A stretch of DNA of 23,313 nt from an uncultured Porphyromonas sp. (GCA_943912835.1 CALTVJ010000025.1:1-23313); one strand, 5' to 3'; numbered from the stretch's first letter, positions 1 to 8,028 are shown. Notes: a model not told the origin generated them from the sequence alone. A program made the numbers and translations.

Positions 1-29
1 GCAAACCAGCCTTCCCTCGTTTGCGTCTG

Positions 30-62
30 CAAAGATAGTACAAACTTTTTATTCATTCCAAA
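30..62 (-). promoter_or_regulatory. Bacteroidetes-type promoter reading out of the window to the left
   Basis: On the minus strand a TATCTTTG (-7 box, plus-strand 30-37) is preceded 21 bp upstream by TTTG (plus-strand 59-62). This fits the TTTG/TAnnTTTG pattern of Bacteroidetes housekeeping sigma factors. It would drive a leftward gene that lies beyond base 1. A 15-base stretch around the -7 box (24-38) recurs exactly at 6214-6228. Confidence 0.5.
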
Positions 63-178
63 TATCTACGCGATTTTTCTTTACACCCTAATCCACGACT
101 TGACAACAACTACCAATAGAATCAATAACTTACATTCACAAAAGTTTTTTTTTCGGAGATGCAGAACGAAGTAAAGAA

Positions 179-216
179 TTTGAGGCTGAGTAGCTCTCTC
201 TCCACTCAACCTCAAA
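179..216 (-). terminator. Possible terminator after the DUF438/PAS gene
   Basis: A hairpin lies just past the stop codon of the DUF438 gene. Its arms are 179-191 and 204-216: seven pairs, one C/A mismatch, five pairs, with a 12-nt loop. The minus strand continues into TTCTTTAC, only a weak T-tract, so termination efficiency is uncertain. The rest of bases 63-178 shows no gene; a plus-strand run of ten T's at 145-154 has no hairpin beside it. Confidence 0.45.
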
Positions 217-223
217 CTCTCAA

Positions 224-1855
224 CTACAATTTAGACACCCAATCTTTTACATAGTTTATCAATTTATCTAGCTCCACTCCACTTCGTTCACTCACAGCTC
301 GAAGAGTAGCTTTGGGCATAATCATCCTAGCCAATGGCGAGTTGAGAATTTTAAAACTACCATTTAACTTAATCAACTCCCCCTTCAATAGTGGATAACG
401 ATCAAGTAAATCTTTGAGACGTGTTTCCTCAGTAATTTCAAGTGTTGCCCCATCTCCATTGACAGCAGAAGACACCTCGTCTTCGTTCAACAAGGGGTTG
501 GACTCTTCCTCCTTTGCAGACGGGCAAATTAAATTAGACTCAGACTCGGGCTTCGTCGTAGAAGTACCGGCTCCTTTCGTCGCTCCAGCAGTATCGTTAC
601 TCCACTTGAGAAGAGTACGAGAATCTTGTAATTGACGAATACGGGTACAATCTTGCATCATCTCCAAGACACCACGAAAATTACCGTCTTCATCTCTCAC
701 CGCAACGTAATAGATATAGATAAACAAACCTGGCTTGTTTATCCAAAAGTCCACAGTATCTTGCTCCCCCGAGCGAAATTTCTCAATAATCTCCTCTACC
801 AGATGTACACTAGTACGAGGGTGGCAATTCTTAACATCACGACCTATAACATTACGGCTCCTGGGGAAAACACGATGTTCTGTATCGGTATAAAACTTCA
901 CCAACTCATGCTCATCAACATAAGATATATCAACAGGCATATGCTTATATATCAGATTTATTTGTTCTAAAGTTAGTTTACCTGTCGCCACATCAAGCAC
1001 CCTATCTTTATCATTTTGCCCTCCTGCAGAATAACCATATTTAGCAAGCAGTGCTCCTAACTCTGAAGCAAAATCACCTTCGTGTTTATCTACAAGTTGT
1101 GCACTCTCCCCCTGTCGCGACTGCTCAGCCTTCTCTACAGATATATACGCAAACCCTATCTCATGATCTCCTTCCTTCATCTCCTCAAACTCTTGTGGTG
1201 TAATCATCGCAAGCGATGTTGGATACAAGACGGTCTCCTCTTTATCGATCAAATCCAAGACATCTTCAACAATCGTTTTTTGCATCGCGATAAACTCTTC
1301 ATCTTTATCTTCCTCAATAAGACGACGGGCATCACGTATCTCATCACGCACAAAGTCATCAAGCAACCACATAGTTGTAGTAGGTCGATCAAACCCTTTT
1401 TGCTCCAAGACGGGGTAAAGCTGATTCTGTTTACGGGCTAAATGGGTGCGCCACTTAAACAACTCATCGTACAGAGCGAGCCATTCATTTTTTATAATAG
1501 GATAAGGAGCAAGACGCTCGATTTCCTTAAGAAGTTTACGTAGCTCATCATTCTCTCTATAGTAACACATGATAGGGTGATCCATCGGCAACTCTGGGCG
1601 ACGTGTATCCATCACCTCGTCAAAGAGTAACATCATATCTTGAATATCCTCCTTGCGGCACTCATCCTCAACAATAGTCTTAAGCTCTTGCTCTGCTATG
1701 GCTATCTCATAGGGCTGAAGAGACTTCACTTCTTGACGAAGACGAAGACGAGCTTCTTCAAGTGAAATAAGTCTATTATTATAAGCCTCCTTTATCTCCA
1801 ACACCAATTGTAGCTTATGCATATCTACTTCTGGCAGATTATGACGCATACCCAT
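224..1855 (-). CDS. DUF438 / hemerythrin-like / PAS / DUF1858 multidomain protein
   Basis: A 543-residue cytoplasmic protein with no signal peptide or membrane segment. Domain order: DUF438 (about residues 15-80); hemerythrin-like HHE region (about 90-215) with H93 in DHP, H138, and E207/E208 in KEETVLYP; PAS domain (about 300-410) containing GRDVKNCHP; a Ser/Thr/Glu-rich linker (about 415-475); and a DUF1858 domain (about 476-540). Proteins of this architecture are thought to sense redox state, oxygen or nitric oxide through an iron site and/or a PAS ligand; the real signal is unknown. Residue 143 is Gln in RKQNQLYP, where I recall related proteins carrying RKEN, so one possible metal ligand may be altered. 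No output domain (kinase, GGDEF, HTH) is visible. It starts 2 bp after the stop of the upstream cupin gene, so the two are almost certainly co-transcribed. The family call is firm and the function is inferred. Confidence 0.85.
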   Translation of the reverse strand: MGMRHNLPEVDMHKLQLVLEIKEAYNNRLISLEEARLRLRQEVKSLQPYEIAIAEQELKTIVEDECRKEDIQDMMLLFDEVMDTRRPELPMDHPIMCYYRENDELRKLLKEIERLAPYPIIKNEWLALYDELFKWRTHLARKQNQLYPVLEQKGFDRPTTTMWLLDDFVRDEIRDARRLIEEDKDEEFIAMQKTIVEDVLDLIDKEETVLYPTSLAMITPQEFEEMKEGDHEIGFAYISVEKAEQSRQGESAQLVDKHEGDFASELGALLAKYGYSAGGQNDKDRVLDVATGKLTLEQINLIYKHMPVDISYVDEHELVKFYTDTEHRVFPRSRNVIGRDVKNCHPRTSVHLVEEIIEKFRSGEQDTVDFWINKPGLFIYIYYVAVRDEDGNFRGVLEMMQDCTRIRQLQDSRTLLKWSNDTAGATKGAGTSTTKPESESNLICPSAKEEESNPLLNEDEVSSAVNGDGATLEITEETRLKDLLDRYPLLKGELIKLNGSFKILNSPLARMIMPKATLRAVSERSGVELDKLINYVKDWVSKL

Positions 1856-1857
1856 GA

Positions 1858-2145
1858 TTATTTGCGATTAATTAAATAAACAACAAACTCACTATCCACA
1901 ATAGCTCGTACTCCTACACGCACCTCGCCTGGGAAATATAAAATCTCACCTGCGCTCAGTCTATGCTCTTCCTTCTCATCTAGAGACAACTCAACCTCAC
2001 CTCTCACTAGAGTAAAAAACACCTCTTGCCCCTTGTGGTCATGAGGTTGCACTTGTTCTCCAGCAGACAAATCGAGATGTACTAATTGTAGCAACTCGTT
2101 ATTTAGGAGCATTCCCCTCTGATTATATACTATTCCTAATGCCAT
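1858..2145 (-). CDS. Small single-domain cupin protein
   Basis: A 95-residue single cupin domain. Cupin motif 1 is nearly canonical: G29-x5-H35-x-H37-x3-E41-x7-G49, giving two His and one Glu as likely metal ligands. Motif 2 (around G66 and the PG at 72-73) lacks the usual histidine, so metal binding may be incomplete. Small stand-alone cupins bind metals or small ligands, and no substrate can be assigned from sequence. It is the first gene of a two-gene unit with the DUF438/PAS protein (2-bp spacing). A promoter lies about 25 bp upstream of its ATG. A shared redox or ligand-sensing role with its partner is inference from co-transcription alone. Confidence 0.8.
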   Translation of the reverse strand: MALGIVYNQRGMLLNNELLQLVHLDLSAGEQVQPHDHKGQEVFFTLVRGEVELSLDEKEEHRLSAGEILYFPGEVRVGVRAIVDSEFVVYLINRK

Positions 2146-2168
2146 ATCATTATTTATTTTTTACGTAG

Positions 2169-2176
2169 CAAAGGTA
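2169..2176 (-). promoter_or_regulatory. -7 promoter box of the cupin-DUF438 unit
   Basis: Minus-strand TACCTTTG (matching TAnnTTTG) lies 23 bp before the cupin ATG, implying a very short 5' leader. No good TTTG is visible at the expected -33 spacing. The position just downstream of the rpmF terminator supports an independent transcription unit. Confidence 0.5.
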
Positions 2177-2236
2177 GAATACCGAAACAGACAAAACTGT
2201 AACATAGATTACAATCTAACCAAGAGAACAAAAAGC

Positions 2237-2272
2237 AAAGAGGAGCAAACCTTGACAGGTCTACTCCTCTTT
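2237..2272 (-). terminator. Strong intrinsic terminator of yceD-rpmF
   Basis: A 16-bp stem (arms 2237-2252 and 2257-2272, with two G-T wobbles) closes on a 4-nt loop. On the minus strand it is followed by a T-rich stretch (GCTTTTTGTT). It starts 33 bp after the rpmF stop and ends the ribosomal-protein unit before the cupin promoter. Confidence 0.85.
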
Positions 2273-2305
2273 AATTGTTTTGACGTACTCTTAGAGTCAA
2301 TAACT

Positions 2306-2491
2306 CTAGAGTGCTAGTTCCTTCTCAATTGCAAGCTTACCACGGTAATAACCACAAGCACCACACACAGTGTGATACACGTGCCACTCTCCACAGTTTG
2401 CACATTTTGCAAGTGTTGGTACTAGAGCCTTGTCGTGTGTACGACGCTTGGCTGTTCTCGTCTTGGACTGTCTTCTTTTAGGATGCGCCAT
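2306..2491 (-). CDS. rpmF: 50S ribosomal protein L32
   Basis: 61 residues, the usual L32 length. It has the conserved MAHPKRRQSKTRTAKRR basic start and a four-cysteine zinc ribbon (C30, C33, C43, C46), so this is the zinc-binding (C+) form. L32 is a component of the large ribosomal subunit near the peptide exit side. It follows yceD by 19 bp on the same strand, the standard yceD-rpmF pairing, and a strong hairpin terminator follows. In many bacteria fabH lies directly downstream; here fabH is about 11 kb away on the opposite strand. Confidence 0.98.
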   Translation of the reverse strand: MAHPKRRQSKTRTAKRRTHDKALVPTLAKCANCGEWHVYHTVCGACGYYRGKLAIEKELAL

Positions 2492-2510
2492 TTCTTTATA
2501 TATTTAATTA

Positions 2511-3062
2511 TTAATTCTCTTCGTTTTTGGCTCCTCTCAGAGCTTTAAGTGCAGACCACCTAAGATCTATGCCATCTTCATCGCGCTCAACGCTAGGTTG
2601 TGACACAGCATCTAAAGTTGTCCCATTCGTTAGGAGGGATAACATTTCTTGATTACAAGCCCCCTCTTCATGCATCCGTTGCATAGGTAAACTTAAAACC
2701 ACATCTTCGTACAGCAACCAACTAAGATCAAACACACCCTCTTTCTCAGGAAGTATCAAAACCTCGTCACTCTCCTCAATGTACTCAGCTCCTAACTTGA
2801 CAATAATATCTCGCTCACTATAAACATCCTCCTCAAGAGGTGCTAAACAGCGGTCGCAAGTAAGCGAAACATAGCCATCGACCAGTATATTAACTTGATG
2901 AAGGTCCCCCCTCTTTACTAGGATAACCTCAGCGTCAACCTCCCCCTCAAGGACAAAGGAATCCTCGATACCTTGAAAAAAAGGAGCATCAAGAAAATAC
3001 TGAAACTTATGCTCGCCGTCCTTTAGGCTTTTGAGGTTTATCTTATACAAGTCTGTAGACAT
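2511..3062 (-). CDS. yceD: YceD / DUF177 family protein, 23S rRNA accumulation factor
   Basis: 183 residues of the DUF177 family, which is needed for normal 23S rRNA and 50S levels in bacteria and plastids. Visible family features are C69-x2-C72 in LTCDRCLAPLEE, a central acidic block, LPMQRMHEEGACN (C136, compare LPIQ-H-x-x-G-x-C in relatives) and a C-terminal IDLRWSALKAL matching the family's D-x-RW-AL-KL ending. It is encoded immediately before rpmF (19 bp) with its own near-consensus promoter upstream. Cytoplasmic, with no transmembrane segment. The molecular mechanism is not evident from sequence. Confidence 0.9.
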   Translation of the reverse strand: MSTDLYKINLKSLKDGEHKFQYFLDAPFFQGIEDSFVLEGEVDAEVILVKRGDLHQVNILVDGYVSLTCDRCLAPLEEDVYSERDIIVKLGAEYIEESDEVLILPEKEGVFDLSWLLYEDVVLSLPMQRMHEEGACNQEMLSLLTNGTTLDAVSQPSVERDEDGIDLRWSALKALRGAKNEEN

Positions 3063-3087
3063 CTCATCTATATATACAAAATCCTTG

Positions 3088-3118
3088 CAAAGTTACTCAA
3101 AAATCCGAAGCTATACAA
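3088..3118 (-). promoter_or_regulatory. Promoter of yceD-rpmF
   Basis: Minus-strand TTG (plus 3116-3118), then 20 bp, then TAACTTTG (plus 3088-3095), an excellent match to the Bacteroidetes -33/-7 consensus. The -7 box lies 25 bp before the yceD ATG. Confidence 0.75.
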
Positions 3119-3154
3119 TAGTAGGAGCACAATAGTTCGGAAATAAGCCATAAA

Positions 3155-3193
3155 TAATATCGCCCTCTTCCATATCGGGAGAGGGCGATATTA
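3155..3193 (-). terminator. Intrinsic terminator of secDF
   Basis: A perfect 14-bp stem (3155-3168 with 3180-3193) with an 11-nt loop begins about 21 bp past the secDF stop. The minus strand continues with TTTATGG, a modest T-tract. It isolates secDF from the yceD promoter. Confidence 0.8.
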
Positions 3194-3214
3194 GAAACTA
3201 TTAATTCTACAGTA

Positions 3215-6115
3215 TTATTGAGCTTGCTGAGCTTTTAGACGCTGACGTTCTGTAACTTCGTAAGCAATCGGAGTGGCAATAAACAAGGTACAGAATGTAC
3301 CAAAAACAACACCACATAAGATCACAAACGTAAAGCTCATCATCGAAGTACCACCAAATAAGAATACAATCAACATCACGAGGAATGTTGTAAATGATGT
3401 ATTGAGGGTACGACTAAGTGTTGAATTCAGAGCTTCATTGATCAATTCAAAACGATCCGCCTTAGGACGCAAACTCATCTCCTCACGAATACGGTCAAAG
3501 ACAATCACCACGTCATTGATGGCATAACCGATAATAGCTAACACCGCCGCAATAAAGTTTTGGTCTACCTCCATCGTGAAAGGCATAAACTTCCATGCGA
3601 GACTATACAAAGCGATAATCAAGAATGTTGTGATAGTCACAGATGCAAAAGCTCCAATAGAGAAAGCTACATTACGGAAGCGAATCAAAATATACACCGC
3701 CATAAATACAAGAGCCAATACTACAGCGATAATCGCACTCTGCTTGATATCACTACTCATACTTGCGCTCACCTTCTGAGAGTTTACAATGAATTGGTTT
3801 GTCTCAGAGAAATCATGCTCGCTAGGCTGTGAATGATAGAAACCTTTGACACCTTCATAAAGCTTAGTCTTGATTTCATGCTCAACCTCTTGACTTTCTT
3901 CATCAATCTTATAGTTCGTTGAGATACGCACCTGATCTCCATCCGTACCAATAGAAGTAAGTACGAGTTTGCCATCAAAAGCTGGAGCCAACTTAGCACG
4001 CAATTCGTCATTGCTTACCTTAGTATCAAACTTCACAATGTAGTTGCGGCCTCCTGAGAACTCGATACCATTATTCAATCCCATCGTGAAGAAGCTGATC
4101 ACACCTGCGATAGCAATAGCTGCCACAGCTCCATAGCCACGCTTACGTCCTCCAAGGATATTAAAGCTTGGGTTGACTAGTACATTACGAGTAAGAGCTG
4201 TACTGTAAGTAACATTCTTAAGAGCACCACGTTTATCCAACCACTCGAAAATCATACGAGTAAGGAAGACAGCTGTAATAAACGAAGAAATTAGACCTAT
4301 GATCAACGTTGTCGCAAAACCACGAATTGGACCAGTACCAAAGTAGAAGAGGACAATACCTGTGATAATAGTCGTCAAGTTTGAGTCAAAGATAGCACTG
4401 AAGGCATTACCGTAACCATCTGCAATAGCACGAGTCATATCTTTACCCTTGCGAAGCTCCTCCTTGATACGTTCGTTAATCAAGACATTAGCATCGACAG
4501 CCATACCGAGTGTCAAGACAAGCCCTGCGATACCACTCAAGGTCAAAACCGCTTGGAAACTCGCCAAGATACCCAGCGTAAAGAAACTATTAAGGATGAG
4601 TGCTATATTTGCCACCATACCTGGCTTGAAGCCATAAGCGATACAGATATACACCATAAGCAAGACAAGAGCAATACCAAACGAGATGATACCAGCTCTG
4701 ATTGAAGCTGCTCCAAGCGTAGGACCGACAACACTCTCTTGCTCTACAACAACCGTCGTCTCCATCTTACCAGAGTTAAGCACGTTGGCAAGGTCTTGCG
4801 CCTCCTCAACGGTGAAGTTCCCAGAGATTTGACTGTTACCTCCAACAATCTCTTGGTTCACCATCGGTGCAGAATAAACTACACCGTCAAGCACAATAGC
4901 TACGGCACGATTGATATTTTCTTTGGTTAGGCGAGCCCATTTTTGTGCGCCCTCCATCGTCATTTGCATCGACACAATAGGGTCGTGTTGCCCAAGCTGT
5001 GTATTGAAGTCGCTACGTGCACTAGATACAGCATCGCCCGACAAATCAGGCTTCATGGCACGATTGGTATGTATCGCATACAACACATAAGTATCGGTAG
5101 GACGACGTGTCTCTGGATCACGCTCTGGAGTTGCCCCCCACATAAGCGACAAATCCTCACGGATTAACTTTTGCTCTCGTCCAAGCGCAATGAGCGAATC
5201 AATCGTATTGAGGTCATGAGCTTTGGCATAACCAACGATAGCCCCTGCACCATGCCCAGAAGGCTGCAAATAGTCAAATAGTTTTTTCGTCTGAACGTCA
5301 GCAGACTTAACCACAGTCGTATCTTGCGCAAGACTATCTAGAGTCAACGAATCGGTAGCAGGCTGAGAGGCACTTGTCGTCAAGCGAGTATGTACCGCCA
5401 TCAAATCCTCCTGCACCTCAGAGAAGCTGTAAGTACGCCAAAACTGAAGATTTGCACTACGTTGCAACAAAGCGCGCACACGCTCAGGATCCTCAACGCC
5501 AGGTAGCTCTACCAAGATACGACCCTGCCCCTCTAAACGTTGCAAATTGGGAGCAACGACACCAAAACGGTCAATACGAGCACGCAATACATTGAAAGAC
5601 GCGTCGATAGCACTATCATACTGTTTACGAAGAAGAGCTACCACATCGTCATCACTTGCATTGGCTGTAATCTGATCTCTCAAGGCGCCAGATCCAAAAA
5701 CCATAGCCAACTTAGCCTCGGGCGCAAGCTTTTTGTACTCTTTCACAAAAGCATTAACGAAGTCTCCTTCTGCCCCAGCACTACTAGCTAACTTAATAGC
5801 CTTGTCAAAGTTTGGATCCTCTGTATTATTAGCTAACGAACGCAACAATTCGCCTGCATTAAGCTTGAGGATAACATTCATACCACCCTTGAGGTCCAAG
5901 CCTAAACCTATTTGTTGAGCTCTAGCCTCCTGCAACGTGTTGCCGAACCATACATTCTCTCCAGCCATAGAGTCCAGATAAGCACGACCAGCCTCTGGCC
6001 CCATAGCCTCCGCCTTGCTGTCGTAATGACGCACAACGAAAGTAAAGGAGATATAAAATGCACAAATCAGAGCTAAACACGCTGTAACAACGGTTACAAA
6101 TCCTTTGTTTTGCAT
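3215..6115 (-). CDS. secDF: Fused protein-export subunits SecD-SecF
   Basis: A 966-residue inner-membrane protein uniting SecD and SecF, as is usual in Bacteroidetes. SecDF uses the proton motive force to pull preproteins through SecYEG on the periplasmic side. Visible parts: TM1 (about 7-27); the SecD signature LGLDLKGG (71-78); a large periplasmic P1 region with the GxLANVLNSGKM-type segment before TM2; five SecD membrane segments (about 472-625) including VDANVLINERIKEEL; then the SecF half from about residue 648 with a TM segment, the IEFSGG motif, the SecF periplasmic domain, and a five-TM block (about 770-955) including the AINDVVIVFDRIREE motif. The acidic residue in each VDANV/INDVV helix is the family's proton-path residue. 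It is a single-gene unit with tandem -7 boxes upstream and a terminator downstream. ATG start; no disruption seen. Confidence 0.97.
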   Translation of the reverse strand: MQNKGFVTVVTACLALICAFYISFTFVVRHYDSKAEAMGPEAGRAYLDSMAGENVWFGNTLQEARAQQIGLGLDLKGGMNVILKLNAGELLRSLANNTEDPNFDKAIKLASSAGAEGDFVNAFVKEYKKLAPEAKLAMVFGSGALRDQITANASDDDVVALLRKQYDSAIDASFNVLRARIDRFGVVAPNLQRLEGQGRILVELPGVEDPERVRALLQRSANLQFWRTYSFSEVQEDLMAVHTRLTTSASQPATDSLTLDSLAQDTTVVKSADVQTKKLFDYLQPSGHGAGAIVGYAKAHDLNTIDSLIALGREQKLIREDLSLMWGATPERDPETRRPTDTYVLYAIHTNRAMKPDLSGDAVSSARSDFNTQLGQHDPIVSMQMTMEGAQKWARLTKENINRAVAIVLDGVVYSAPMVNQEIVGGNSQISGNFTVEEAQDLANVLNSGKMETTVVVEQESVVGPTLGAASIRAGIISFGIALVLLMVYICIAYGFKPGMVANIALILNSFFTLGILASFQAVLTLSGIAGLVLTLGMAVDANVLINERIKEELRKGKDMTRAIADGYGNAFSAIFDSNLTTIITGIVLFYFGTGPIRGFATTLIIGLISSFITAVFLTRMIFEWLDKRGALKNVTYSTALTRNVLVNPSFNILGGRKRGYGAVAAIAIAGVISFFTMGLNNGIEFSGGRNYIVKFDTKVSNDELRAKLAPAFDGKLVLTSIGTDGDQVRISTNYKIDEESQEVEHEIKTKLYEGVKGFYHSQPSEHDFSETNQFIVNSQKVSASMSSDIKQSAIIAVVLALVFMAVYILIRFRNVAFSIGAFASVTITTFLIIALYSLAWKFMPFTMEVDQNFIAAVLAIIGYAINDVVIVFDRIREEMSLRPKADRFELINEALNSTLSRTLNTSFTTFLVMLIVFLFGGTSMMSFTFVILCGVVFGTFCTLFIATPIAYEVTERQRLKAQQAQ

Positions 6116-6185
6116 CTTAATTTATAAAGTGTAATTATTTATTATTCAATCTTTTAAAAACCCTCTTGTAATCTAATCTGAGGGA

Positions 6186-6227
6186 CAAAGATACCCCGAA
6201 AGCACAAGAGAGCCGTCTGCAAAGATA
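6186..6227 (-). promoter_or_regulatory. Tandem -7 boxes upstream of secDF
   Basis: Two minus-strand TATCTTTG boxes (plus 6186-6193 and 6220-6227) match TAnnTTTG. They would give 5' leaders of roughly 65 and 100 nt before the secDF ATG. Neither has a convincing TTTG at -33. The upstream one lies in a 15-base stretch identical to the promoter region at 24-38. Confidence 0.45.
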
Positions 6228-6621
6228 GCCAAAATAACTGATAGCTAGAGATAAAGATGCTAAAAAAGGCGTACCCAACAAATCTCTCGACTTATTGGGC
6301 ACTAACAACACATCATCAATCTTATTTTTGCGATTAGCATCTAAAAACATTAGTAAGACACTTAAACCATGCAAAAGGTTTAAGCCGTTGCAGAAAAAAT
6401 TTTCTGTTTTTCCCACTTAAACAAGCTATCGTATTGATTAACAGCATATAAATATTTTCAATAAATAAGAATATTTTTTCTCACTTAATTGACACTTATC
6501 GTCCAAGTGAGAGGGCAATGGTCGACTCGGTAAGACGACTTAGGTCATTACACCGATTACAGGTTTAAGTGATTAAGCGAAGAAAATTATAAATTTTATC
6601 GAGTCATCTATAGCCTAACTC

Positions 6622-6652
6622 TTGTGTAATTAAAATTTTGTTTGTACCTTTG
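6622..6652 (+). promoter_or_regulatory. Promoter of tRNA-Gln
   Basis: TTG at 6622-6624, a 20-bp spacer, then TACCTTTG at 6645-6652, a near-perfect Bacteroidetes promoter. The mature tRNA begins 36 bp further on. Confidence 0.8.
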
Positions 6653-6687
6653 CATCGCAATTGAGAGAAACAGCAGTTGCTCGGGAT

Positions 6688-6758
6688 TGTCTCGTGGTGT
6701 AATGGTAGCACAACAGGTTTTGGTTCTGTTTGTCAAGGTTCGAATCCTTGCGAGACAA
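6688..6758 (+). tRNA. tRNA-Gln (anticodon TTG)
   Basis: Complete cloverleaf of 71 nt. The acceptor stem is TGTCTCG with CGAGACA plus discriminator A. The D arm contains TGGTAGC. The anticodon arm is ACAGG-TTTTGGT-TCTGT (one G-T pair), placing TTG at positions 34-36. The T arm is CAAGG-TTCGAAT-CCTTG. CCA is not encoded. It has its own promoter upstream and a strong hairpin six bases downstream. It is the only tRNA gene seen in the window. Confidence 0.96.
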
Positions 6759-6763
6759 CTTAG

Positions 6764-6800
6764 AGGTTGTATAGCTAAAGCTATACAACCTTTTTATTTT
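6764..6800 (+). terminator. Intrinsic terminator after tRNA-Gln
   Basis: A perfect 12-bp stem (6764-6775 with 6780-6791) with loop TAAA is followed by TTTTTATTTTT. It starts six bases after the tRNA and ends 23-32 bp before the ATG of the next gene, so read-through past it may be what expresses that gene. Confidence 0.9.
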
Positions 6801-6822
6801 TATCCGATTCAGAACAAACATC

Positions 6823-8028
6823 ATGTCCGCAAAACAAATCAACCTAAAGTACACCTATCACCTTGCTGATCATATCATTGCTGGCTCCTATATTACTTCA
6901 GGCATACTCACCTTAGGTAGCTTAGCATTAGCCATATTCGCTTGGACAAGCAAATTTATGACTTGGGACGAGCGACTTATATTCACGGCCATCGCTATCA
7001 CATTCCTTATAATAGCTGCACTAGCTGTATTAAGTTGCAAAAAAATAGGTATTACTATTTCAGACGACGGCATCGAAAGCCTAGGCATATTCAAAAACGA
7101 ATATATCCCATACTCCTACATACTTGGCTATAGGCTCAAAGAGAAATATATCCACTTTGAGGGTATCAACGAACAAGGAAAACCTGCAAAGATATCTATC
7201 AACTCATACTATGCAGGCTACGATCAAATCCACGCATGGACTCTCAACAATTTTGAAGACTTGGATAAAGCGCAAAGCGAAGAAGAACATATCGAAATAC
7301 AATTTAGCTCACCAAGTGGCACTTCTGGAGAAGAGAGATTAGAGACAGCCAAACGTTGGAAATACCTAATTAGAGGACTCAGTATCTTATCTTGGGCAGT
7401 TATACTCACACTGTACTTTAAACCCAATTTCTACTACTCTATCTTCATTAGCCTATGTAGCCTAATCCCTCTAGTTGGTCTTATGATTACATTTATTTCT
7501 AGAGGATTGGTTCGGATCTATGTAGGTAAAGACTCTCCGTATGCTTCGATAGAGAACATTCTTTTTTTCCCAAGTTGCATATTACTCATACGTTCTCTCA
7601 CTGACCACGACATACTAGACTATTCCAACTTCTGGATGCCTCTAGGCACAGCTGCATTAACCCTTAGTATAGTACTTATCTATAAAGAGTGGAAGCACAT
7701 CAAAGTCTTATCAGAGCGAATGTGGATACTTGGTTATATTGCACTTTTCAGCGTGGCTTACCCATTCAGCATGATCACTGTATACAATGATCTACTTGAC
7801 CACGCAACACCTCAAGTCGTACGATCTATAGTTTTAGACAAAGAAGAGGTACGAGGCAAACGTGTGAGCTACAGACTCAATATCGCACACTGGGAGGACA
7901 ATCAAGAAGCTCTAACAAGAGATATTAACAAGGAGACTTACGACAAAATAAACAAAGGTGATAGTATCACAATCAGACTATATCGAGGCAAATTTAACAT
8001 CCCATACTACCACATCAACGTAGAATAA
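6823..8028 (+). CDS. Multi-pass membrane protein of unknown function
   Basis: 401 residues that I do not recognise as a named family. Predicted layout from hydrophobicity: two N-terminal TM helices (about 21-42 and 50-71); a cytoplasmic or periplasmic beta-rich insert (about 76-145) beginning ITISDDGIESLGIF and resembling a bacterial PH-like domain; an acidic, Ser-rich linker (148-175); about five further TM segments (about 182-199, 204-226, 246-258, 270-288, 299-321); and a soluble C-terminal domain (about 330-401) with INKGDSITIRLYRGKFNIPYY. The last segment has the look of small beta domains that end some PH-like membrane proteins. No catalytic motif is visible. The gene is noticeably more AT-rich than the housekeeping genes around it. 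It starts 64 bp after tRNA-Gln with only the tRNA terminator between and no TAnnTTTG box of its own. It converges on the dxr unit. Confidence 0.75.
   Translation: MSAKQINLKYTYHLADHIIAGSYITSGILTLGSLALAIFAWTSKFMTWDERLIFTAIAITFLIIAALAVLSCKKIGITISDDGIESLGIFKNEYIPYSYILGYRLKEKYIHFEGINEQGKPAKISINSYYAGYDQIHAWTLNNFEDLDKAQSEEEHIEIQFSSPSGTSGEERLETAKRWKYLIRGLSILSWAVILTLYFKPNFYYSIFISLCSLIPLVGLMITFISRGLVRIYVGKDSPYASIENILFFPSCILLIRSLTDHDILDYSNFWMPLGTAALTLSIVLIYKEWKHIKVLSERMWILGYIALFSVAYPFSMITVYNDLLDHATPQVVRSIVLDKEEVRGKRVSYRLNIAHWEDNQEALTRDINKETYDKINKGDSITIRLYRGKFNIPYYHINVE

Larger units (their letters stand above)
6116..6687. other. Long intergenic region between secDF and tRNA-Gln
   Basis: About 570 bp, AT-rich, with no gene I can support. 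It holds the divergent promoters of secDF (left) and tRNA-Gln (right). It also has a 7-bp inverted repeat with an 18-nt spacer (6480-6486 / 6505-6511) and a short AT palindrome (6583-6597), neither with an evident role. A 93-codon minus-strand reading frame inside it begins with GTG directly after a stop codon and overlaps the promoter boxes, so I do not call it a gene. Confidence 0.6.

Noticed and set aside
632..1441. Plus-strand frames of 112 and 119 codons opposite the DUF438 gene
   Set aside because: They are antisense shadows of a clear multidomain coding frame, with hydrophobic, low-information products.
6135..6416. A 93-codon minus-strand frame just upstream of secDF, with hydrophobic stretches, considered as a secretion-monitoring leader peptide like VemP
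   Set aside because: It begins with GTG directly after a stop codon, has no ribosome site, and spans the TATCTTTG boxes that would start transcription inside it. Composition looks like translated AT-rich intergenic DNA.
6583..6597. AAAATT-ATA-AATTTT palindrome
   Set aside because: Short A/T palindromes are expected by chance in this AT-rich spacer, and nothing ties it to a function.
6688..6758. tRNA-Gln considered as an integration (att) site for a mobile island
   Set aside because: No repeat of the tRNA 3' end is seen downstream in the window, and there is no integrase gene. The AT-rich neighbour alone is not enough.
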